A stretch of DNA of 62,785 bases, taken from the NCBI GenBank assembly GCA_030538705.1, contig JAUNTL010000005.1:1-62785 (forward strand). The letters run 5' to 3'. This document shows positions 26,875 through 34,869 of this stretch, piece after piece. Source of the DNA: Paracoccus sp. (in: a-proteobacteria). GTDB taxonomy: Bacteria > Pseudomonadota > Alphaproteobacteria > Rhodobacterales > Rhodobacteraceae. The position numbers were made by a program, and so were the translations under genes. Position 1 is the first letter of the stretch. Each line of letters begins with the position of its first letter. Under the pieces are notes generated by a model. That model saw nothing but the letters and a program-made list of their open reading frames with translations, searched no databases and was not told where the DNA came from.

Positions 26875-27385
26875 CATTCCGGGCGCGCGCGGGCCGATAC
26901 GCGCCAGAACCATCCGCATCGGCGGCAGCGCCCATATTCCGGGCGCGCGCGCTTGCGCGCCGACAGAGGGGGCTGAGCCGCGTAATCTGGCGGAACTCAG
27001 CATTCCATGCGGGTGCGGGCCGGCACCTGATCGACCGGGCGCCGGAGATGCTGCGCACCGCATTCCATGCGCGCGCAGGCGCGCGCGTGTGTCGATACCG
27101 GTGCCGTCATCCGGTTCGTAAGTCTTGTTCATCATTCCACGCGTGCGGGCGCGCGGGTCGATACATGCGCAGGCGCTCCATCTCGTTGGAGATACCAACA
27201 TTCCGCGCGTGAGCCGGTCGATACGGTGCCCGGTATCAATGCGTGCGCGTGGGTTGATACTCATCTTTCTGTCCTCTCGCCTGTGCGGTGGTCAGCATGC
27301 CATGCGCGCGGCTCGATACCCCGAAACCAGCGGCTTGTCGGGATCGCCCTCGACATCCCAAGCGCGCGCGCTCGCGGGTCGATGC
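26875..27385 (-). CRISPR. Degenerate CRISPR-like repeat array with 34-nt spacers
   Basis: Nine repeats: 26875-26900, 26935-26966, 27001-27026, 27061-27098, 27133-27164, 27199-27224, 27237-27260, 27296-27319 and 27354-27385. On the minus strand they run GTATCGACCCGCGCGC, a variable GC core, then CGTGGAATG. The five spacers from 26901 to 27198 are each exactly 34 nt, as is 27320-27353; the one before 27296 is 35 nt and one is only 12 nt. Repeat lengths are 26, 32 or 38 nt plus two of 24. Two poorer copies lie at 26807-26836 and 26707-26734. The ends recall type I-C repeats, but the sequence variation is far above that of an active array. No cas genes are in the window. Confidence 0.6.
27320..27353 (-). 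other. Array spacer derived from vgrG
   Basis: Bounded exactly by repeats 27296-27319 and 27354-27385. Its minus strand matches vgrG 16089-16122 at 33 of 34 positions, and identity stops at the repeat on the 27320 side. The target strand relation and the TTC flank fit a type I-C protospacer. It may come from this chromosome or from a related vgrG or phage spike gene. Confidence 0.8.
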
Positions 27386-27628
27386 CGGTGGCCGGGGCAG
27401 GCGTGGCCCCGGTGCGGGTCAGGGCGTTTGCGAAAAGGCGGGGGCTGCTGCCGCCGTCCGGCCCATTCCTGCGATAGCATCCCATGCCGCAGGGGCGCAG
27501 GCCATCACCGATGGCCGCAGCACCCGCAGCCCCGGCACGCGCCGGCAGGTCCGGTCCGTTACGGGTTGTTTGTCGCGGGGCCTTGCGGCCATCCCGGCAC
27601 AGCTGCGTGCGGCAATGAAGGGACGGGG
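27386..27628. other. Non-coding stretch between waaA-like stop and the array
   Basis: GC-rich, not the AT-rich leader usual for CRISPR loci. A minus-strand ATG at 27632 overlaps the upstream stop as ATGA and opens 123 codons running into the array, but its sequence looks like no protein. A 17-bp hairpin with arms GGCCATC / GATGGCC lies at 27500-27516. A truncated repeat-like string (GCGATAG beside CATTCC) is at 27465-27478. Confidence 0.4.
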
Positions 27629-28885
27629 TCATGCGCGCGCTCCGCTGATGGTTTCCCGGACAGCCTCGGCGATGCGGTTGGCGACGCCCACTCCCCCGGT
27701 CGAGACCGACCACGCATTCGCCGCCACCTGCGCCGCCTGATCGGGTGCCAGCAGCGTCACCACCGCCTGAGGCAGTGCCGTGCCATCCGCGATCCGTCGC
27801 GCGGCGCCCGCCCCGTCCAGCTGTGCCCATTCCGCGCCAAAGGGGCCATCCTGCGGGCCATGGATGGCGGCTGATCCCAGTGACGCGGCCTCGAACGGCA
27901 CGCGCGCGGCCTCGGGCGGACCGGCGATGGTCGTGCCCATCAGGCACAGCGGCGCCAGCCGATACCACAGCCCCAGCTCGGCCAGCTCATCGGCGAGATA
28001 GACATTCACTTCGTCGGTGGGGTCCTCATCCAGGCTGCGCTGCGCGACGATCAGCCCGGCATCCTCCATGCGCGCGGCGATTCCGGCGGCGCGCGCCGGG
28101 TCTTCGGTCAGAAGGATCAGCATCGCGCGATGGCTGTAGCGCAGCACGGTCAGATGGGCCTCGATCACGGCGTCCAGTTCGGCCTCGGTCACACAGACGG
28201 CCAGCCACAGCTGACGCCCCTGAAACGCCTCGGCCAGTGCGGCGCGCTCTGCCTCGTTATGGGGCAGCGGCTCTCGCGTCAGCGTGATCGGCCCGGTCAG
28301 TTCAACCCGTTCGGGCGCGGCACCCAGGGCGAGGGCCGCCGTGCGGCTGGCGGCATCGGGCATCAGTAACCGGCTGATCTGCGCGACCGGCGACAGCCGC
28401 GCCAGCAGCGGCAGGCCGAAACGGCGCTGCGGTGCGGCCAGCCTTGCCTCGGCCAGAATGACGGGAATGGCGCGTGCCTCGGCCGCAGAGATCAGGGCGC
28501 CGGGCAGGTCGGCACCGATCAGCAGGATCGCGGCCGGGGCAAGCGCATCCAGCTGTGCCGCCAGCGCCATATCGTCAAACGGCAGGTCGGGGATGGCCGA
28601 GACACCGCGCGTCGACAGATCGGGCAATGCGCCCGTCGCGCGGCTGACCGCGATTTGCAGCCCGCGCCGGCGCATCTGGACCAGCAGCTGGATCATCGCC
28701 GGCGGCAGGCTGGTCCCGTCGCGCCCGGTCTGGTCATAGCCCGCGCCGATGCGCATCCAGATCAGCGGCCCTTCGCCCGTGGGCAGGCTCATGACCGGGG
28801 GTGGCGGCAGGGATGCGGACGGGGCGCCGACCAGCCGGCGCAGCCAGCCGCCGATGCCCTGCCCGCCCCGCGCGCCGGCGCTCAT
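27629..28885 (-). CDS. Divergent WaaA (KDO transferase)-family protein
   Basis: 418 residues with the size and layout of 3-deoxy-manno-octulosonate transferase: N-terminal Glycos_transf_N-like half (ARAIPVILAEARLA, then LMPDAASRTAALALGA and ELTGPITL) and a C-terminal GT-B half (CLMGTTIAGPPEAARVPFEAASLGSAAIHGP). However, the HAASVGE motif that carries the catalytic glutamate is replaced by MRIGAGYDQTG, and the ETELWPN motif by IGADLPGAL. It may have lost KDO transfer or gained another acceptor. It starts 3 nt after the DUF4170 stop and belongs with lpxK. Confidence 0.8.
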   Translation of the reverse strand: MSAGARGGQGIGGWLRRLVGAPSASLPPPPVMSLPTGEGPLIWMRIGAGYDQTGRDGTSLPPAMIQLLVQMRRRGLQIAVSRATGALPDLSTRGVSAIPDLPFDDMALAAQLDALAPAAILLIGADLPGALISAAEARAIPVILAEARLAAPQRRFGLPLLARLSPVAQISRLLMPDAASRTAALALGAAPERVELTGPITLTREPLPHNEAERAALAEAFQGRQLWLAVCVTEAELDAVIEAHLTVLRYSHRAMLILLTEDPARAAGIAARMEDAGLIVAQRSLDEDPTDEVNVYLADELAELGLWYRLAPLCLMGTTIAGPPEAARVPFEAASLGSAAIHGPQDGPFGAEWAQLDGAGAARRIADGTALPQAVVTLLAPDQAAQVAANAWSVSTGGVGVANRIAEAVRETISGARA

Positions 28886-28888
28886 CGC

Positions 28889-29134
28889 TCAGATACCCAG
28901 CTCGGCCGTCGGGCTGGTCTCGCGCCGCTCGTCCATCAGGCGGTGGAGATGCGCGATGAAATAGCGGGTCTGGGCGCTGTCCACGGTGCGCTGAGCGGCC
29001 CCTTTCCATGCGGCAAAGGCCGATGCGTAATCGGGGAATACCCCCACCATGTCGATCTTTGACGTGTCGCGGAACTCGGTCCCGTCGAGGTCGGTCAGCT
29101 CGCCCCCGAAAACCAGATGCAGTCGCTGGGTCAT
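28889..29134 (-). CDS. DUF4170 domain protein
   Basis: 81 residues, MTQRLHLVFGGELTDLDG then VGVFPDYASAFAAWKGAAQRTVD and YFIAHLHRL. This small alphaproteobacterial family is commonly next to waaA and lpxK. Function unknown; the position suggests a role around lipid A or core synthesis. Confidence 0.85.
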   Translation of the reverse strand: MTQRLHLVFGGELTDLDGTEFRDTSKIDMVGVFPDYASAFAAWKGAAQRTVDSAQTRYFIAHLHRLMDERRETSPTAELGI

Positions 29135-29167
29135 CGCAAATTTCCTCCTGCGGTCAATGGCGCCTAA

Positions 29168-29908
29168 CTATGCGTCCCGCGCCCCGGGCGCAATCGCCGC
29201 CTCGGCGCGGGCGAGTGCTGCGGCAATCAGCGCCGGCACCGGGGCTGCAAGGCCGACCGGGCCGAGGCATGGCCCCGAAAACCCGGCCCCCGCCAGTGCC
29301 TGCGGGATATCGTCGGTGACATGGCCGGCGCGGGTGGCAAAAAAGGGCAGGGCGATGGCATGTGTGCCCAGATCGCGGGCGGCGTCATGCAGGAACGGCG
29401 GCTCTTCGATGAAACCGGTGGTGACGCGGGCGAATGAGGGGCGCAGCACCGCCGCCATGGCCTGCGCGCCCTGCGCCGAGGCCCGCGACCGGCCCGAGCC
29501 ATGGGCGATCAGCAACAGCGTGCAATCGCGCGCCGCCCATCCGCGCGCAGCAGCAGCAGCACCCGCCAGCCGCGCGCACAACCCGGGCAACGCCGGGTCG
29601 AGACCAAAGGGCGCCAGCACCTGCGCGCTGCCCGCCTCTGCCCCCGTCCCCGCCCCTGCCTGCGCCAGACGCCGTGGCAGCTCGGTCGTGGTGAACCAGC
29701 CGGCGGCCATGAACATCGGATATATCAGCGCCCCCGGCGCCCGCGTTACCGCCTGCGCCAGCGCCCCCGGCGCGGCAAGCGTCGCGCCCGAGACCTGCCG
29801 GCCGGGCGCGGCTGCGGCGACGGCAGCCGCCAGCGCCCGGATCGCGGCCTCTTGCGGCGCGGGGTCCGAGGGCTGTCCATGGGCGATGATGATGGCGGGG
29901 CGGGTCAC
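29168..29908 (-). CDS. CbiX/SirB-type chelatase-like protein
   Basis: 246 residues with two CbiX-like halves: MTRPAIIIAHGQPSDPAPQE and a second TLLLIAHGSGRSRASAQG, each with the His-Gly expected of sirohydrochlorin chelatases. GTG start at 29908. Members insert Co or Fe (or Ni) into sirohydrochlorin; no other tetrapyrrole gene is adjacent, so metal and pathway are uncertain. Confidence 0.78.
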   Translation of the reverse strand: MTRPAIIIAHGQPSDPAPQEAAIRALAAAVAAAAPGRQVSGATLAAPGALAQAVTRAPGALIYPMFMAAGWFTTTELPRRLAQAGAGTGAEAGSAQVLAPFGLDPALPGLCARLAGAAAAARGWAARDCTLLLIAHGSGRSRASAQGAQAMAAVLRPSFARVTTGFIEEPPFLHDAARDLGTHAIALPFFATRAGHVTDDIPQALAGAGFSGPCLGPVGLAAPVPALIAAALARAEAAIAPGARDA

Positions 29909-30008
29909 GCTGGTCTTTGCCGGCTGCTTTGGCTAGGTCTGGGCCAGACAATCACGCCGCCGCCGCCGCCGCAAGCGCCGCGGCCCGATCCAAAAGGGGC
30001 GCCACGCC

Positions 30009-30689
30009 ATGGCCGCATGGGCCGAGATGATCGCAGCTTTCGCGGTGTTTCTGGCCGCGCATGTGATCCCGATGCGGCCGCGCCTGCGCGACGGGCTGAT
30101 CGCGCGGCTGGGCCGGCGCGGCTATATCCTGTGCTACAGCCTGCTGTCGCTGGGGCTGCTTTACTGGCTGTTGATGGCTGCCGGGCGCGCCCCTTTCATC
30201 GAGCTGTGGCCCCATGCCCGCTGGCAGCGTTGGCTGGCCAATCTCGCGATGCCCGTGGCGATCGGGTTGGGGGTTTTTGCGATCGGGGCGCGCAATCCTT
30301 TTGCCTTTGGCGGCACGGCTGCCGGCTTTGAGGCGGCCCGGCCTGGCATTGTCGGGCTGACGCGGCATCCGCTGATGTGGGCCTTTGCGATCTGGGCCGG
30401 GGTGCATCTGCTGGCGAATGGTGATCTGGCCCATGCGCTGCTGTTCGGCCCGCTGCTGGCCTTTGCGCTGAGCGGGGTTGCCGCGGCCGAGGCGCGGGCG
30501 CGGCGCAGCCTGCCCGGCTTTGCCCGGCTGGCCGCGACCAGTTCGGTCGTGCCGGGGGCGGCGCTGCTGACCGGGCGCTGGCGTCCGGCGGGGCCGCCAC
30601 CGTTCGGTCGGCTGATGCTGGCGGTGCTGGTCTGGGCGGTGCTGTGGTATCTGCACGCGCCCGTCATCGGCGCCTCGCCTCAGCCCTGA
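30009..30689 (+). CDS. nnrU: NnrU family membrane protein
   Basis: 226 residues with about six hydrophobic segments and the family hallmark TRHPLMWAFAIWAGVHLLANGD. NnrU was named from denitrification clusters in Rhodobacter, where it is needed for nitric oxide metabolism; related to methyltransferase-like NnrU/MAPEG-shaped proteins. Convergent with the DAO gene, with a 10-nt overlap. Confidence 0.88.
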   Translation: MAAWAEMIAAFAVFLAAHVIPMRPRLRDGLIARLGRRGYILCYSLLSLGLLYWLLMAAGRAPFIELWPHARWQRWLANLAMPVAIGLGVFAIGARNPFAFGGTAAGFEAARPGIVGLTRHPLMWAFAIWAGVHLLANGDLAHALLFGPLLAFALSGVAAAEARARRSLPGFARLAATSSVVPGAALLTGRWRPAGPPPFGRLMLAVLVWAVLWYLHAPVIGASPQP

Positions 30690-31714
30690 AGGCGGAACAG
30701 GGCGGGAATGCGGTCGCGCCCGTCCAGCAGCAGATCCGCCGTCATCGCGGCCATGGCCGGAGCCATGCCAAAGCCGATCTTGAAGCCGCCGTTCAGCACG
30801 ACATGCCCCGGCCGGCCCGGCCACGGCCCGATCAGTGGCGCACGCGAGCGGGCGCGCGGCCGGATACCCGCCCACCGGGTCACCACCGCGGCCCCCGCAA
30901 GACCGGGGCAGATCGCACAGGCCCGCGCAATGACCTCGTCCAGCAGCCCGTCCGTGCCGGGGTGATCCCAGCTGTTTTCCGAGGTCGAGCCGACGCCCAC
31001 CGTCGCGTCGGCATGGGCGACCAGATGCAGCCCCTCGGCATAGACCTGCGGCGTATCGGGTGCCGCGTGATCAAGTGCGGCGCTCTGGCCCTTGACGCCC
31101 TGTCCGGCCTTGTGACCAAGATCACGGCCCAGCATCTCTAGCCCCGCCGTGCCGCAGGCCCAGATCGCCGGGCCGCACAGATCGTCGGGTGCGGCGGTGA
31201 CGCCTGTGGTGATCTCGCCGCCGCGCGCGGTGATCGCGGCGACAAGCGATGCACAGGCCATCCGGGGCGAAAGCCGTGCCGACAGATCATCCATCAGCCA
31301 CCAGCCGTCCGGGCTGGCCGGGATCAGGGCCGCATCGGGTGCCTGCGTCAGCCACATCCGCGCCTGTCCCTGCCAGTTTGCTGCGGCGGCGGCAATGCGG
31401 GCGCGGGCGCGGTCCAGATCGGCCCGTGCAACGGGCTGAATGCGCCCGGTCCGCCCATAGCCGGGATCAGCGCCGCCCGCCTGCGCCACCCCATCCCAGA
31501 ACGACCGCGCGGCCAGCAGGCTGTCGAGCTGGAGCTGCTTTTTTTCGTTCCAGCCATCGGGCGCGTGGGGCGCCAATGCGCCGACCGTGCCGCCTGACGA
31601 GCCGGCGCCGGGGGCGCGCGCCTCGATCACGCGCACGGGCTGGCCGCGCCGGGCGATTTCCCACGCCACGGCCAGCCCGTTGATGCCGGCACCGATAACC
31701 GTGATGCTTGCCAT
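30680..31714 (-). CDS. DAO-type FAD-dependent oxidoreductase (possible MnmC oxidase half)
   Basis: 344 residues with the FAD-binding GxGxxG start ITVIGAGINGLAVAWEIARRG, and the C-terminal WAGIRPRARSRAPLIGPWPG and NGGFKIGFGMAPAMA typical of D-amino-acid-oxidase-fold enzymes. It is divergent from mnmD across 45 nt. In E. coli the oxidase that removes carboxymethyl from cmnm5s2U34 is fused to that methyltransferase as MnmC, so the neighbour relation suggests this is the separate oxidase. A general amino-acid oxidase role is the alternative. Confidence 0.75.
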   Translation of the reverse strand: MASITVIGAGINGLAVAWEIARRGQPVRVIEARAPGAGSSGGTVGALAPHAPDGWNEKKQLQLDSLLAARSFWDGVAQAGGADPGYGRTGRIQPVARADLDRARARIAAAAANWQGQARMWLTQAPDAALIPASPDGWWLMDDLSARLSPRMACASLVAAITARGGEITTGVTAAPDDLCGPAIWACGTAGLEMLGRDLGHKAGQGVKGQSAALDHAAPDTPQVYAEGLHLVAHADATVGVGSTSENSWDHPGTDGLLDEVIARACAICPGLAGAAVVTRWAGIRPRARSRAPLIGPWPGRPGHVVLNGGFKIGFGMAPAMAAMTADLLLDGRDRIPALFRLQG

Positions 31715-31759
31715 TGCTGCGCCCTTTTGCCAGTGCTTGCGCCAAAGGAGTTAACGCCG

Positions 31760-32434
31760 ATGAGCGACCGAGACCAGTCTCCGCCTCTGGAATGGCGCGA
31801 TGGCGACGTGCCGGTCTCGATCCGGTTCGATGACCCGTATTTCAGCCTTGCCGGCGGTCTGGCCGAGACGCGCCATGTCTTTCTGGCAGGCAATGATCTG
31901 CCGGCGCGGCTGCGGGCGGGGTTTCATGTGGCAGAGCTTGGCTTTGGCACCGGGCTGAACCTGCTGGCGCTGGCGCAGATTGCGAATGTGCCGGTCCGCT
32001 TTACCAGTTTCGAGGCGTTTCCCATGACGCCCGCACAGCTTGTCCGGGCGCATGCGGCCTTTCCCGCCCTGTCCGCGCTGGCGTCAGAGATGCGCGCCGG
32101 GCTGGCGGCGGGTGACTGTTTCCGCATAGCCCGGGTCGAGGCCCGGATCATCACGGGCGATGCGCGCCAGACGCTGGCCGGCTGGTCCGGGCAGGCCGAT
32201 GCGTGGTTTCTGGACGGTTTCTCGCCGGCAAAGAACCCCGATATGTGGGACGCGGCGCTGATGGCGCAGGTCGGCGCCCATACCGCGCCGGGCGGCACAT
32301 TCGCGACCTATACCGCCGCCGGCCATGTCCGCCGCGCGCTTGATGCCGCCGGGTTCGAGGTCGCACGCGCGCCCGGGTTCGGGTCCAAACGGCATATGAG
32401 CCGGGGCACCCTGCGCCCCCGCCCCACGTCCTGA
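31760..32434 (+). CDS. mnmD: tRNA mnm5(s2)U34 methyltransferase MnmD
   Basis: 224 residues. Methylates nm5U at the tRNA wobble base. DUF752/MTase features: the SAM loop ELGFGTGLNLLAL, FTSFEAFP, ADAWFLDGFSPAKNPDMW and the C-terminal GGTFATYTAAGHVRRAL and GSKRHMSRG. AAAGGAG 9 nt before the ATG at 31760 selects this start over one 33 nt upstream. Corresponds to the N-terminal half of E. coli MnmC. Confidence 0.92.
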   Translation: MSDRDQSPPLEWRDGDVPVSIRFDDPYFSLAGGLAETRHVFLAGNDLPARLRAGFHVAELGFGTGLNLLALAQIANVPVRFTSFEAFPMTPAQLVRAHAAFPALSALASEMRAGLAAGDCFRIARVEARIITGDARQTLAGWSGQADAWFLDGFSPAKNPDMWDAALMAQVGAHTAPGGTFATYTAAGHVRRALDAAGFEVARAPGFGSKRHMSRGTLRPRPTS

Positions 32435-32582
32435 AAGCGCGCGGCACCCCGCGCATCCGCCTTTGTCGTGATGCCGGCGCATGCTGGCGGTATCATGCGG
32501 TGCAACAGGGGGCAGGCACCCCGCGCCTGATCCCGGGACGATTGCCCGCAACCCTTCGCGCGCCACAGGAACGGGCCGGGGC

Positions 32583-34757
32583 CTAGCCGCCGGTCGCGCC
32601 CTCGGGCCGCGGCGCGGGGCGTGTTGCGGGCGCGGCTGTCGCCGCCGCAGGCGCAGGTGCTTCGGTCAGCGCCGCCTCGGCCTCGGCAAAGGCGGCGGCG
32701 GTGGGTGACAGCGGATCGCCCTGCCGTGGCGGCGGCAAAGAGCGGGTCAGGATGGCATCGTCAGGCAGGGTCTGACGCGGGCGCGGCGGGGGCGGCACGT
32801 GACCGCCGCCGGTCAGATCCTCGGTCGGGCGGGGCGCAACCGGATGGCCGGAAATGCGCGCGCGATAGACCGGCAGCGCCTCGGTGACGCGCATGACATA
32901 GTTGCGCGTCTCGTCAAAGGGGATCATCTCGACCCAGTCGACCGGATCAGCGCCGCTGCGGATATCGCCGAAACGCTCGGTCCATTGGCGCGAACGGCCC
33001 GGCCCGGCATTATAGCCCGCCGCGACAAGCGCCGAGGACGGGCCGAAGCGGTTGCGCAATCCACGCAGATAGGCCGCGCCCAGCCGGGCGTTGTAATAGG
33101 CGTCCTGCGTCAGCCGCGCGTCATCGTAATCAACCCCGATCTGGCGCGCCATTTCCTGCGCCGTCGCCGGCATGACCTGCATCAGCCCGCGCGCCCCGGC
33201 GTGGCTGGATACGGTGTGGTTGAACTCGGATTCCTGGCGCGCAATCGACATCACCAGCTCAGGCGGCAGATCGAGCGCTTCATCCTCCAGCCCGGTCAGG
33301 GGGAAATAGGCCGCCGGATAGACCGCACCGCGCGCCGCTGCGCGCTTGGCCAGACGCAGCGCATGCCAGGGATAGCGCATCTCTAGCGTCAGGCGCGCCA
33401 TCCGGGCGATATCGTCGGGATCGGCGGTTTCGGACAGGTGCAGAAAGAACCGCTGGCCGAGATCGGGCTGACCGGCAGCAAAGGCAAAGACCCCGGCCTG
33501 AAACACCGAGTTCTCGCGCAGATCGCTGCGCCGCCATTGCGGCAGCGCGGCCTCGGCCCGGCCGGGGATGGACAGTGCGGGATCGGGCGGCGCGCCGATA
33601 CGCTCGGCCGCCAACTGGCCGTAATAGGCCGATTGCATCCCCGCCGCGTGACCGAATGCCTCAAGGGCGGCACCATCATTTCCCGCGGCCTCATGCGCGC
33701 GGCCCTGCCAGTAAAGCGCGCGCGACCGGCTGACGATGCTGCCGGTATTGTCGCCCAGATGTTGAAAATGCGCCAATGCCCGGTCGGCCGCGCCCCCACG
33801 CAGGGCCGCATAGCCGGCAAGAAATTCGAGATTGGCAAAAGCCTCGGTCCCCGGCGGCAGGTGATGGGCCGCGGCAAGCGCCTCGGCCCCGGCCCAGTCG
33901 CCGGCGCGCAGGGAGGCGCGGGCGTAATCGGCGCGGGCCGAGGCCCAGACCTCGGGCCGGCGCAGCGTCTCGGCCGAGGCGGATTGCGCCACCATCAGCT
34001 CGCGCGCGAGATCGGTCAGCCCGGCCTGCACACGCCAGCGGAAACGATCCATGGCAAGGCCGGGATCGTCGCGCTGATCCGCAGGCAGGGCAAGGATCAG
34101 CTCATCGACGCCGCTGCGCTTGGCCTGCACGGCGATCCGCGCCTCGGCCAGCGGGCGGGCGGGTGCGCTCATCCGTGCCAGCCCCTGCCCGGCCGCCTGC
34201 CATTCGAGCTGATCCAGCAGCGCCAGGACGCGCGCATCATGCTGATCAGCCAGCCAGCCGCTATGTGCGGCGATAAAGGCGTCCTCCTCGGCCGCGCTCA
34301 TCGGCATCGTGGTCCAGATATCGCGCGCGCGGGCCTTTGCGCCCGCCTCGTCGCCCGTCGCAACCAATGCGGCAATCAGCGACAGCGCGCCCGCCGCGGT
34401 CTGGGGCGGATGGTCCGAAAACCAGTCGATGATCTGCGCCGCCGTCGCGGCCCCGCCCATTATGGCCTCGCCCCGGCGATAGATCAGCTCTGCCCCCGGC
34501 CAGTCGGGATGCGCGTTCACAAAGGCCAGATAGTCCGCGAATTCGCCATGCCCGGCACGCAGCGCATGCCACGAGACCAGCGACCGCGCCAGCGGACCAG
34601 AGCGCGAGGCGGCGGCATCCGCAGCCGGCCAGTTGCGCCCGCCCGCCGCTGTCAGCGCGGTTGCCATCTCGGGCAGGGATTCCGCCGCAGCCATGGGCGC
34701 AGCCAGAAATGCGGCCATGACAGCCGCCCGGATCATGTCACGAAAAGGATACATCAT
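32583..34757 (-). CDS. slt: Soluble lytic murein transglycosylase (Slt-type)
   Basis: 724 residues. Periplasmic enzyme that cuts peptidoglycan to 1,6-anhydro-muropeptides. Signal peptide at 1-26 ([19 protein letters not shown]), a long alpha-helical superhelix, then the SLT domain: catalytic Glu in [30 protein letters not shown], and [10 protein letters not shown]. The last 100 residues are Pro/Ala-rich and disordered. ATG pair at 34757/34754. Confidence 0.93.
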   Translation of the reverse strand: MMYPFRDMIRAAVMAAFLAAPMAAAESLPEMATALTAAGGRNWPAADAAASRSGPLARSLVSWHALRAGHGEFADYLAFVNAHPDWPGAELIYRRGEAIMGGAATAAQIIDWFSDHPPQTAAGALSLIAALVATGDEAGAKARARDIWTTMPMSAAEEDAFIAAHSGWLADQHDARVLALLDQLEWQAAGQGLARMSAPARPLAEARIAVQAKRSGVDELILALPADQRDDPGLAMDRFRWRVQAGLTDLARELMVAQSASAETLRRPEVWASARADYARASLRAGDWAGAEALAAAHHLPPGTEAFANLEFLAGYAALRGGAADRALAHFQHLGDNTGSIVSRSRALYWQGRAHEAAGNDGAALEAFGHAAGMQSAYYGQLAAERIGAPPDPALSIPGRAEAALPQWRRSDLRENSVFQAGVFAFAAGQPDLGQRFFLHLSETADPDDIARMARLTLEMRYPWHALRLAKRAAARGAVYPAAYFPLTGLEDEALDLPPELVMSIARQESEFNHTVSSHAGARGLMQVMPATAQEMARQIGVDYDDARLTQDAYYNARLGAAYLRGLRNRFGPSSALVAAGYNAGPGRSRQWTERFGDIRSGADPVDWVEMIPFDETRNYVMRVTEALPVYRARISGHPVAPRPTEDLTGGGHVPPPPRPRQTLPDDAILTRSLPPPRQGDPLSPTAAAFAEAEAALTEAPAPAAATAAPATRPAPRPEGATGG

Positions 34758-34869
34758 TACGTCCAATCTGCGCCCGCACGCCGCCGACCGCAATTCACAT
34801 CCTTGGCAATTCGCCGGGCCGGGTCTAGTGTCGCGCCAGCTTTACAAAAGACGACGACAGGAGCGTGTC

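Noticed and set aside
26665..27264. 200-codon minus-strand protein across the array
   Set aside because: It reads through repeats as IDPRARTRGM-type strings and through unrelated spacers; the frame is open only because of high GC.
26875..27385. Integron attC array
   Set aside because: No intI, no R''/R' core (GTTRRRY) pairs, and the intervals are too short for cassettes.
29956..29972. GCC triplet run before nnrU
   Set aside because: A short simple run outside a gene; nothing suggests function.
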